5,433 nucleotides of DNA from Candidatus Mesolinea sp. UBA5823 (GTDB lineage Bacteria; Chloroflexota; Anaerolineae; Anaerolineales; Anaerolineaceae): the NCBI GenBank assembly GCA_002417685.1, contig DICP01000003.1, forward strand, positions 7,299 to 12,731. The letters are read 5' to 3'. The position numbers were made by a program, and so were the translations under genes. Shown in pieces: positions 1 through 5,389 of the stretch (positions are counted from its first letter, which is position 1; each line of letters opens with the position of its first letter). The notes beneath the pieces are model-generated. The model saw only the letters and a list, made by a program, of their open reading frames with translations. It had not been told where the DNA came from and did not search any database.

Positions 1-234
1 GTGGCTCTGGAGAATGCCCGCCGGCTGTATCCAGACTTGGGTGTGCGCTATTGCGCGCAGGTGTATGAGGCGCTGGAGGATGCGGATGCGATTGTCTTGG
101 TCACAGAGTGGCCAATGTATCGCGAGTTGGATTGGGAGCACATTAAACCCGTGCCGCTGGTGGATGGGCGTAACTTTTTGGATCGCGAGCGCTTGAGCGC
201 GCTGGGCTTTAAAGTCATCGGCGTCGGCCGATAG
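1..234 (+). CDS. ugd: UDP-glucose 6-dehydrogenase family, C-terminal end (5' truncated by window)
   Basis: This is the C-terminal 77 residues of a nucleotide-sugar dehydrogenase. The family oxidises UDP-glucose to UDP-glucuronate with two NAD+ in the cytoplasm, supplying precursors for capsule, exopolysaccharide or other glycans. The fragment is the UDP-binding C-terminal domain: an ENARR stretch near residue 4, a VLVTEW strand at 32-37, the hallmark VDGRN at 54-58, and the terminal GVGR at 74-77. These match the usual end of UDP-glucose/GDP-mannose dehydrogenases of about 430-450 residues. The frame is open to the left edge, so the GTG at position 1 is most likely an internal codon and not the start. 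The TAG stop is at 232-234. UDP-glucose is the most likely substrate, but UDP-N-acetyl-hexosamine or GDP-mannose dehydrogenases share this domain, and the missing N-terminal and central parts would decide. Nothing links it to the recombinase downstream. Confidence 0.9.
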   Translation: MALENARRLYPDLGVRYCAQVYEALEDADAIVLVTEWPMYRELDWEHIKPVPLVDGRNFLDRERLSALGFKVIGVGR

Positions 235-286
235 CCTGTAAATGCGCAATGGGGGAGGAAAAAGCGTAACTTTGTATTCCTAAGTG

Positions 287-301
287 ATTACTTATGAGAA
301 T
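287..301 (+). repeat. 15-base direct repeat, copy 1 (dif-like half-site)
   Basis: ATTACTTATGAGAAT occurs here and again, identical, at 739-753, in the same orientation and 452 bases apart. The inner TTATGAGAA (292-300) resembles the XerD-side arm of bacterial dif (TTATG..AA). Extending to 275-302 gives a 28-base stretch whose left arm contains TTCCTA, as does Bacillus subtilis dif as I remember it. I count about 16 of 28 matches to that site by eye. A second reading centres on GAGAA (296-300) and TTCTC (307-311), a perfect inverted repeat around a 6-base spacer, the geometry of a tyrosine-recombinase core. The repeat itself is certain, but its role as a recombination site is inferred from the neighbouring recombinase gene. 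Confidence 0.7.
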
Positions 302-305
302 GTTA

Positions 306-335
306 CTTCTCGATAGCTATAAGAGGGGTTTTTTT
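306..335 (+). terminator. Probable intrinsic terminator of the dehydrogenase gene
   Basis: The stem pairs CTTCTC (306-311) with GAGGGG (323-328): six pairs, two of them G-U, enclosing an 11-base loop that itself contains the palindrome ATAGCTAT. A run of seven T (329-335) follows directly. It lies about 70 bases after the dehydrogenase stop codon on the same strand, where a terminator is expected. The stem is short and only moderately stable, so termination is likely but not certain. Its 5' arm lies just 3' of the first 15-base repeat. Confidence 0.6.
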
Positions 336-484
336 GACAGTTGGATGGGGGTTGGAAAACGAGTACGCTATTTCAGTTTATAGATGGAAATGAGCGCGAT
401 GCAGGACTAAAATATCTTTGATGTAGTTTTTCAGCGATTTTAAGCCCTTTTTTTGAGGCTATCTTTCGGCTTTGTGCGTGATTT

Positions 485-517
485 TCAGCATGGATAGGGT
501 TAAATCGTTCATGCTGG
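485..517. repeat. Inverted repeat / hairpin inside the non-coding interval
   Basis: CAGCATG (486-492) is perfectly complementary to CATGCTG (510-516). Adding flanking G-U and A-U pairs extends the stem to about 11 pairs (485-495 with 507-517) around an 11-base loop. No T-run follows, so it is not a simple terminator. It may be part of a structured RNA, a palindromic protein-binding site or chance. It sits midway between the two 15-base repeats. Confidence 0.5.
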
Positions 518-734
518 TCTCCATCTTTGCTTGTTCTCGCCGGTCTTCTGAGTGCGAAGCCTGCCCTTAGGGTACCGAGCGAGTGGGTTTGACCGCAGGT
601 CTCCGCATTCCAGGCATTTTTGATAATCAACTATCGTCAGCTAATGAGCAGCTTTTCTAAAACCTAAAGGTTACAAAACAGAGTTCCTAATCACCTTGCG
701 CTTACACTTTCCTGCTTGCACCATCCCAAGCGAG

Positions 735-740
735 TATAAT
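735..740 (+). promoter_or_regulatory. -10 box of the recombinase gene
   Basis: A perfect TATAAT lies 40 bases before the ATG at 781. No good -35 is present at 16-18 bases: the nearest match, TTGCAC (716-721), is only 13 bases away. The promoter is therefore probably weak or activator-dependent. Repeat copy 2 begins inside this box and covers the expected start point near 746-748. Confidence 0.5.
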
Positions 741-753
741 TACTTATGAGAAT
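739..753 (+). repeat. 15-base direct repeat, copy 2 (dif-like half-site, overlaps int promoter)
   Basis: This is the second identical copy of ATTACTTATGAGAAT, ending 27 bases before the recombinase start codon. Beyond the 15 bases, both copies are followed by TTACTT (303-308 and 757-762, offset by two bases) and then TAGCT (314-318 and 764-768), so related sequence extends past the exact match. A dif-like 28-base frame here would be 727-754, with GCG in the left arm and TTATG...AA in the right. The copy overlaps the last two bases of the TATAAT box (735-740) and the expected transcription start, so a protein bound here would be placed to repress the recombinase gene. Confidence 0.7.
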
Positions 754-768
754 ATTTTACTTTTAGCT

Positions 769-772
769 GGAG
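769..772 (+). promoter_or_regulatory. Ribosome binding site of the recombinase gene
   Basis: GGAG lies 8 bases before the ATG at 781. This is normal spacing and supports that start over possible upstream codons in the same open frame. Confidence 0.7.
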
Positions 773-780
773 CGAAGAAG

Positions 781-1833
781 ATGCACAAGCCTCAATCGAT
801 ATATGCACTGAACCTGCCTGATCTTGAGGCTGCCCCACCCCAGCGCTCAGAAGCTGAATCCCCGGCGCAAGCCTACCTCAATTCACTCAGCCCAGCCGGT
901 CGGCGCACGCAGCATACTGCACTCAACAACTTAGCTTACATCTTCTCCGATGGCAAGATCAGCGAGGCGTTAGATTTCCCTTGGGAAGTTCTACGTTATG
1001 AGCATACCAATGGCTTAGCAGCTTATATGGTAGATATTGGCTATGCGAAATCTACTGTAAATAAACACCTTGTCGCTTTGCGGCGCGTGCTGGCTGAAGC
1101 CTACCAATTAGGGCTATACACTGATCATAACGATTATTACCGCGCCGCTAATGTGAAATCGCTGCGAACAGCCCCTCTACCCCGCGGGCGCACGCTCAAG
1201 CTAGAAGAATTACGCCGCCTCACGCATACCTGCCTGCAAGACGCCCACAATCCCACTCTAGGTGTGCGCGATGCTGCCATCATCACCGTGCTCTATGCAG
1301 CGGCATTGCGCCGGCAAGAAATCGTAGATCTCAACCTCGCAGATGTAGACCTTAAAGAGAGCAAATTGCGCATCTTGGGGAAAGGTAGCAAGCGCCGCCA
1401 AGTCTACTTGCAACCCGACGCCGTCGCAGCCCTTGAAGCTTGGCTGGGCTTACGCGGCAGGCGAATTGGGCCGCTCTTTACACGGGTAACCAAATCTGGC
1501 AAGGTGCTGCTCCGCAGGCTCACACCCCAAGCCATTTACTACCTGCTCAAGAAGCGACAGCAAGAAGCCGGCTTAGATGACTTCACCCCCCACGACGTGC
1601 GGCGCACAGCGATCACCGATCTGCTTAGCGCGCAGGTGGACGTACTCACCGTTTCCGCTATTGCCGGGCACGCTAGCGCGGATACCACCCGACGCTATGA
1701 CCGCCGCAGTGAGGAAAGCAAAAAAGCCGCTGCGCTCAAATTAGCCTCACCTTTCAGCCCAGAAGAAGCGAAATCCGCTGACGCATCGCTAAATTCCGCT
1801 TCTGAGGCAGATGAGTCAGATCAGGTTCAATAA
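781..1833 (+). CDS. Tyrosine recombinase / integrase (Xer/phage integrase family)
   Basis: This 350-residue protein is a complete site-specific DNA recombinase that cuts and rejoins DNA through a covalent 3'-phosphotyrosine. The N-terminal core-binding (SAM-like) domain spans about residues 27-125. The catalytic domain, about 138-322, contains the full set R177 (in ALRRQE), K201 (GKGSK), H271 and R274 (HDVRR), H297 (AGHAS) and nucleophile Y306 (RRYDRR). The TTRRYDRR active-site context is more typical of stand-alone integrase-like proteins than of classical XerC/XerD, which usually read YTH. An acidic, low-complexity tail follows (about 326-350). The gene is apparently monocistronic and overlaps the oppositely oriented lplA by 7 bases. 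No excisionase, relaxase or phage gene is visible, so the partner element, if any, is not in this window. Two identical 15-base repeats upstream are candidate target or operator sites. It could be a chromosome-resolution recombinase, the integrase of a small or decayed element, or a solitary integron-like enzyme. The family is certain; the role is open. Confidence 0.95.
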   Translation: MHKPQSIYALNLPDLEAAPPQRSEAESPAQAYLNSLSPAGRRTQHTALNNLAYIFSDGKISEALDFPWEVLRYEHTNGLAAYMVDIGYAKSTVNKHLVALRRVLAEAYQLGLYTDHNDYYRAANVKSLRTAPLPRGRTLKLEELRRLTHTCLQDAHNPTLGVRDAAIITVLYAAALRRQEIVDLNLADVDLKESKLRILGKGSKRRQVYLQPDAVAALEAWLGLRGRRIGPLFTRVTKSGKVLLRRLTPQAIYYLLKKRQQEAGLDDFTPHDVRRTAITDLLSAQVDVLTVSAIAGHASADTTRRYDRRSEESKKAAALKLASPFSPEEAKSADASLNSASEADESDQVQ

Positions 1834-2816
1834 AGCAGCGCAAGCAGCTCTGGTGCCGTCAGACCAGAAAAGTATTGATCGACGTCCACTTGTTCCAAGC
1901 GCTGCCCTAAGCTTTGCGGTTCGTAGGGGCAATTGGCGAGCAGCTCTTCAAGCTCAGATACATCCCGCTGGCTGAAGAAATCACCATAAAACTTGACCGA
2001 TTCCAAGATGCCCTTCTCCACCATCAGCAGCGCTTCGATGCCGCCGCCGGCGTAGCGGGTTTCCCGCTTGAGGTTGAAAGCAGGTGAAGCGCCATAATTC
2101 CACTCCCAGGAACGGTAGCGGCTCTGCGCTAACTGCTCCACCGCCTGCCAGTCAGCCGGGGTAAGCTCTACCTGCGGGACCACCTTGGCTCCCTTGAAGA
2201 TACCCTCTAAAACTTGCTGACGGAACTGCAGAATATCCGGCGGGTTGCTGAGGAACTCGCTGATATTCGCCACCCGGCTGCGCACAGACTTAATTCCCTT
2301 GGATTCGATTTTGGAGGGCTTCACCCGTAGCGCATGCCCAATTTCCTCCAAGTCGGAGGCATAGAGCAGCGTGCCATGGCTCATAATGTGCGTGCTGGAG
2401 ATATATTGGGCATTACCGGAAATCTTCTTCCCTTCTACCACGATATCATTGCGTCCGCTGAGCTCGGCTGGTACACCCATGCTGCGCAGCACCTCTACCA
2501 CCGGCGCGGTGAATTTCTGGAAGTCGATGAAAGCACCGCGCTCTTTGGGCACCGTGAAGCTGAAGTTGAGATTGCCCAGGTCATGGTAGACCGCCCCTCC
2601 CCCAGAGATGCGGCGGACCACGTGGATCCCATGCTGCTCAACGTAATCTACAGCAATCTCCTCGATAGTGTTTTGGTGCCTGCCGATAATGATCGAGGGC
2701 TCGTTGATATAAAACAGCAGAATATCCTCATCCTTAGCGATGTTGCGCACGACGTATTCTTCCAACGCCAAGTTAAAGGCTGGATCATGATGGTTATGGT
2801 TGTCTACAAAGAGCAT
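1827..2816 (-). CDS. lplA: Lipoate-protein ligase A
   Basis: This 329-residue cytoplasmic enzyme activates free lipoate with ATP to lipoyl-AMP and transfers it to a lysine of lipoyl domains (E2 subunits of 2-oxoacid dehydrogenases, GcvH). Family signatures are the lipoyl-AMP-binding RRISGGGAVYHD (68-79), GRNDIVVEGKKISGNAQ (121-137) with K131 as the conserved lysine, SHGTLLY (146-152), and KGIKSVRSRVANISEFL (173-189). The catalytic domain is followed by the C-terminal accessory domain (about 245-329, with RYAGGGIEA), so both halves of a full-length LplA (about 330 residues) are present. This argues against LipM/LipL-type transferases, which lack that domain. The ATG is only 4 bases after the stop of the SIS gene, and the nearest GGAG (2830-2833) lies 13 bases upstream inside that gene, so translational coupling is likely. 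Its presence implies lipoate scavenging. The 3' end overlaps the recombinase gene, and I see no terminator there. Confidence 0.95.
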   Translation of the reverse strand: MLFVDNHNHHDPAFNLALEEYVVRNIAKDEDILLFYINEPSIIIGRHQNTIEEIAVDYVEQHGIHVVRRISGGGAVYHDLGNLNFSFTVPKERGAFIDFQKFTAPVVEVLRSMGVPAELSGRNDIVVEGKKISGNAQYISSTHIMSHGTLLYASDLEEIGHALRVKPSKIESKGIKSVRSRVANISEFLSNPPDILQFRQQVLEGIFKGAKVVPQVELTPADWQAVEQLAQSRYRSWEWNYGASPAFNLKRETRYAGGGIEALLMVEKGILESVKFYGDFFSQRDVSELEELLANCPYEPQSLGQRLEQVDVDQYFSGLTAPELLALLY

Positions 2817-2820
2817 GTTA

Positions 2821-3858
2821 TCAGAGAGTCTCCGTTACTTTAGATAAATTTTTGGGTTTGTCGGGGTCCAGACCGCGGGAAAGCGCCATTTGCCAGGCTA
2901 AAATTTGCCCAGGGATGACAGAAACGATCGGTGAGAGCCACTCCGCCACGCCGTGGGGGATGTGCAAAGGCAGTTGAGCTTGGGAAAGCAGCTCTTGGAG
3001 GTCAGAAATAACCACTAGTTCTGCTACCGCCGCTTTGGCTTTGGCAATAATGGCAGCCATATCTCCTGCCATCACACCTTGCGGAGCAATGGCGAACACA
3101 GGGTAACCTGCGGTGAGCGAGGCCACTGGCCCATGCAAAAAGTCCGCGGATGAATAGGGCACCGTAGTGATGCCAGTGAGTTCTTTAATCTTTAGTGCCA
3201 CCTCAAAAGCCGTGCTGTAATTGTATCCACGCCCAATGACAGCACCATGCTGCATATAACGGTAGCGTTCCATCCGACTGGTTTGCTGCATGGTTTGCTC
3301 AACAGCCTCCTGCACCTGTGCTGGAAGGCGTTGAATCTCAGCAAAAGCCGCCTTATCCTTTTCTAAAGCATTGGAAAGCAGCGCCATTGCAACTAGCGAA
3401 GCTGTGTAGGTTTTGGTGGCAGCCACTGCTTTTTCCTGGCCAGTTTGTAGGTCGAGGTCAAATTGAGCAGCCTGAGCTAAGGGAGAGTTGGGGTCGTTGG
3501 TGACAGCGACGCTTGGGCAGCCTTGCCGGCGCGCTTCCTCAAGCACGGAAACGATATCCGGCGATTGCCCAGACTGAGAAATCCCGAGGATTAAAGCGCC
3601 TTCCAACTTGGGAGCTTTATGATAGAGTGAGAAGACCGAGGGCGTTGCTAAAGCAACTGGCACTTCGTTGACGATTTGAAAGAGGTATTGGGCATAGCGG
3701 GCAGCGTTATCTGAACTGCCACGAGCTGCAATCAGAATGTAGTTAAACTTCCCTCGCACCGCATCCATGATGGCTTGGGCTTGATCAGCGCTTGTTTCAA
3801 TTAATCGGCGGAGTACTTCCGGCTGTTCTCTGATTTCCTGTTCCAATATTGAAGTCAT
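2821..3858 (-). CDS. GlmS-like SIS-domain sugar-phosphate isomerase/deaminase (NagB-II/AgaS type)
   Basis: This 345-residue cytoplasmic protein has two SIS domains, equivalent to the isomerase half of glucosamine-6-phosphate synthase. Its N-terminus (LEQEIREQP, 5-13) corresponds to the start of that half, and the glutamine-hydrolysing domain with its N-terminal cysteine is absent. It therefore probably does not make glucosamine-6-phosphate from glutamine. SIS 1 shows ARGSSDNAA (45-53), GISQSGQSPD (92-101) and VAATKT (145-150). SIS 2 shows ALKIKE (221-226) and SADFLHGP (237-244). By alignment from memory, E226, H242 and K340 (near the C-terminus in KNLSK) match the catalytic Glu, His and Lys of the GlmS isomerase site. 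Such stand-alone proteins are usually glucosamine-6-phosphate deaminases (NagB-II), AgaS-like, or fructosamine/other aldose-ketose isomerases; the exact substrate cannot be read here, and automatic annotation as GlmS would be misleading. A strong ribosome site (GAGGAG, 3864-3869) sits 5 bases before the ATG. It lies between a permease gene and lplA. Confidence 0.92.
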   Translation of the reverse strand: MTSILEQEIREQPEVLRRLIETSADQAQAIMDAVRGKFNYILIAARGSSDNAARYAQYLFQIVNEVPVALATPSVFSLYHKAPKLEGALILGISQSGQSPDIVSVLEEARRQGCPSVAVTNDPNSPLAQAAQFDLDLQTGQEKAVAATKTYTASLVAMALLSNALEKDKAAFAEIQRLPAQVQEAVEQTMQQTSRMERYRYMQHGAVIGRGYNYSTAFEVALKIKELTGITTVPYSSADFLHGPVASLTAGYPVFAIAPQGVMAGDMAAIIAKAKAAVAELVVISDLQELLSQAQLPLHIPHGVAEWLSPIVSVIPGQILAWQMALSRGLDPDKPKNLSKVTETL

Positions 3859-3863
3859 TGTTG

Positions 3864-3869
3864 CTCCTC
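3864..3869 (-). promoter_or_regulatory. Ribosome binding site of the SIS-domain gene
   Basis: GAGGAG on the - strand, 5 bases before the ATG at 3858, is the strongest Shine-Dalgarno in the block. The 65-base gap to the permease gene has no T-tract terminator. A TATAAA at 3890-3895 (- strand) lacks a recognisable -35, so read-through from the permease gene is the simplest model. Confidence 0.75.
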
Positions 3870-3923
3870 TGATTTCTGCTCACTTTTCATTTATACCAAA
3901 ACATCCTCGTGTTAGGGCACTGC

Positions 3924-5285
3924 TTAGCTTTTAGATTCTATGTTCGCTAGTTTAGGCTTCGTCCGGGGTACATCATGTACCTGATTCATCAACGGGGCTG
4001 CGATGAGCGAGAGAGCACAGGATATTGCAAACATCACGCGGTAATCAAAACTTTCCACCAGCCAGCCGGCAAGGATTGGTGAAAGCAGCACAAAAATGCC
4101 CGTAAGGCTGCGCGCCATCCCCAAATAGGTTGGACGCAGTTTTTCCTCACCAAGCTCCATCACTAAGAGCGAATCCCCTAACACCATACCAGCCGAGTTC
4201 AATCCGAATAGCACAAAGACAAGGTAGTACACCCAAATCACAGGTGCAATGATAGCCAAAACCATAGTTGCAGCCCAAATTAATACCGAAATAACCACAA
4301 CGCGCTTGGGACCAAGTTTATCCCCAATTACGCCACCAATGCTGTATCCAACGATCCCGCTCAAGTAGAGCAAGGCAGTAAAGATGGCTGCCTGCGCGTC
4401 TGAAAGGGCAAAATGTTGAATACCGTATACGGCTAAGAAGCCACTGCCCATATTCGCTAAGAAAATCATAGAACGGGCAATTAAATACTTACGAAAGTTG
4501 AGATCCTCTTTAAGGATTCTCCTAAAAAGCTCGAAATCGACGAGTTTAGTCTGTTTGCCTTGCATTGAGGGTTTATCCAGGGTCTCATCCTCTTGGGTTG
4601 TACCTGTTTCCGGTTCCTTGTTTTGGCGATAAAAAGAGAACGAAATCCATTGTGCGATAATCGCTAAGGCAAAACAAAGGGCAAAATTTTGCGGATAGGG
4701 CAAACGGCTCAAGACGAACGTTGCAATTACGGATCCGACTACCCCAGCCACCTGAGCCACCACGCGTGAAATACCCCAAAAGCGTGCCCGATGGGTAATT
4801 GGGATCACCTTTGCCTGCAACTCCTGCCAAGGCAGTGCAACCAAACCGCTGGTTAAGCCTCGTAAGGTGATCAATAGCAATAAAAACGTCAGGGCTGTGT
4901 TTGAGGAAATTTTAGGCACCAATAGGGCAAGCACAGGAAAAAAGATGTACACCGAGCGCTCGATAACTGCCATGCGAAGCGTAAATGGTAGTTTTTTCTC
5001 GAGAGAGGAGATATAGCCAGCCATAAACATCTGGGGCATAAACCAGCCAAAATTTACAATAGCAGGAATCAAACCAATGATGAGTGGGGAATCAGTAAGC
5101 GTAGCCGCAAAAACGGGGATGATGGTGACAATAGAGACGAAGCTATCCCCAAAGGTAAAAAAAGCTAAATCCATCGTATTAACAAACACATTGTGTTTGA
5201 AATACTTAGCCACCTGCTCAGGCACACCTTCCTCTGGGTGGATGTGTAAAAAGTCGGAGATTGCTGCTTTAATCCTATTCAACAT
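3924..5285 (-). CDS. Major facilitator superfamily (MFS) transporter
   Basis: This 453-residue inner-membrane permease probably has 12 transmembrane helices. By hydrophobicity they lie near 40-62, 68-90, 106-124, 130-150, 172-192 and 200-217, then after a long polar cytoplasmic loop (218-268) near 269-290, 298-320, 327-346, 349-369, 388-408 and 414-433. The loop 8-9 sequence GGVIGDKLGPKRVV (317-330) is the MFS motif A repeat. The equivalent loop 2-3 motif is degenerate (AGYISSLEKKLPF, 89-101). There is no signal peptide; the first 35 residues are a polar cytoplasmic leader. The ATG is fixed by an in-frame TGA two codons upstream (5289-5291); its ribosome site is poor (only GAG-like bases). 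It appears to be the first gene of a block with the SIS-domain protein and lplA. With a LacI-type operator upstream, a sugar or amino-sugar substrate is a reasonable guess, but no residue reveals the substrate and drug or metabolite export is not excluded. Confidence 0.93.
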   Translation of the reverse strand: MLNRIKAAISDFLHIHPEEGVPEQVAKYFKHNVFVNTMDLAFFTFGDSFVSIVTIIPVFAATLTDSPLIIGLIPAIVNFGWFMPQMFMAGYISSLEKKLPFTLRMAVIERSVYIFFPVLALLVPKISSNTALTFLLLLITLRGLTSGLVALPWQELQAKVIPITHRARFWGISRVVAQVAGVVGSVIATFVLSRLPYPQNFALCFALAIIAQWISFSFYRQNKEPETGTTQEDETLDKPSMQGKQTKLVDFELFRRILKEDLNFRKYLIARSMIFLANMGSGFLAVYGIQHFALSDAQAAIFTALLYLSGIVGYSIGGVIGDKLGPKRVVVISVLIWAATMVLAIIAPVIWVYYLVFVLFGLNSAGMVLGDSLLVMELGEEKLRPTYLGMARSLTGIFVLLSPILAGWLVESFDYRVMFAISCALSLIAAPLMNQVHDVPRTKPKLANIESKS

Positions 5286-5305
5286 GGCTCACACTCAAGC
5301 CATAA

Positions 5306-5311
5306 ATTATA
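5306..5311 (-). promoter_or_regulatory. Candidate -10 box for the permease operon
   Basis: TATAAT on the - strand lies 20 bases before the permease ATG, within an AT-rich stretch (5301-5320). No consensus -35 stands at 16-18 bases. The predicted leader would be only about 14 bases, in keeping with the poor ribosome site. The box could be chance in AT-rich DNA. Confidence 0.4.
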
Positions 5312-5349
5312 TATTACATACTGGTTTTAAATGGCTGTTCTCTTCAAAT

Positions 5350-5376
5350 TTGCACTTTAACCCTTAATGCTAAATA
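5350..5376 (+). promoter_or_regulatory. Candidate divergent promoter reading out of the window
   Basis: TTGCAC (5350-5355) is followed after 15 bases by TAAATA (5371-5376), preceded by TG one base upstream (5368-5369), an extended -10 form. The expected start point falls inside the 5378-5389 palindrome. If real, it drives a gene to the right of the window. The spacing is short of the optimum. Confidence 0.35.
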
Positions 5377-5377
5377 C

Positions 5378-5389
5378 GAAAGCGCTTTC
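5378..5389. promoter_or_regulatory. LacI/CcpA-type operator palindrome
   Basis: GAAAGCGCTTTC is a perfect 12-base palindrome with a central CG, the standard form of LacI-family operators. On the - strand TGAAAGCGCTTTCG fits the catabolite-responsive element pattern (TGNAANCGNNNNCA) except for the last base. It lies about 90 bases upstream of the permease ATG and just downstream of the candidate rightward promoter, so it could block that promoter directly and affect the permease operon from upstream. The regulator gene is not in the window. Confidence 0.6.

Larger units (their letters stand above)
235..780. other. 546-base non-coding interval upstream of the recombinase gene
   Basis: No reading frame here looks like a real protein. 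The longest (- strand, 373-630) would start at TTG, has no clear ribosome binding site and encodes a low-complexity basic peptide. The interval holds a likely terminator for the upstream gene (306-335), two identical 15-base direct repeats at its ends (287-301 and 739-753), a hairpin with a 7-base perfect core (485-517), and a GC-richer stretch (about 536-606) with several competing short pairings. Its last 50 bases carry the promoter and ribosome binding site of the recombinase gene. The size and repeat placement would fit a small RNA gene, a decayed insertion, or a recombination-site region. I do not recognise 6S RNA, tmRNA, SRP RNA, RNase P RNA or a tRNA in it. Confidence 0.75.

Noticed and set aside
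294..383. 29-codon open frame on the + strand starting at the ATG inside repeat copy 1
   Set aside because: There is no Shine-Dalgarno at a usable distance, it runs through the terminator, and the matching ATG in copy 2 stops after six codons.
567..585. T-box-like stretch (AGGGTACCGAG)
   Set aside because: It lacks the full T-box antiterminator sequence, and no tRNA-synthetase or amino-acid gene follows.
373..630. 85-codon open frame on the - strand in the non-coding interval
   Set aside because: It starts with TTG, has no clear ribosome binding site, an unremarkable basic composition and no recognisable domain. It is most likely chance.
716..721. TTGCAC as -35 of the recombinase promoter
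   Set aside because: The spacing to TATAAT is 13 bases, too short for a normal sigma-70-type promoter.
1849..1868. TCTGGT/ACCAGA hairpin as a terminator between the convergent genes
   Set aside because: It lies inside the lplA coding region, is followed by A on the + strand, and has no T-run in either direction.
2334..2843. 169-codon open frame on the + strand
   Set aside because: It is a complete antisense shadow of lplA, whose family motifs are unambiguous.
4585..4830. 81-codon - strand frame within the permease gene
   Set aside because: It is an out-of-frame shadow of the MFS coding sequence with no start signal or domain.
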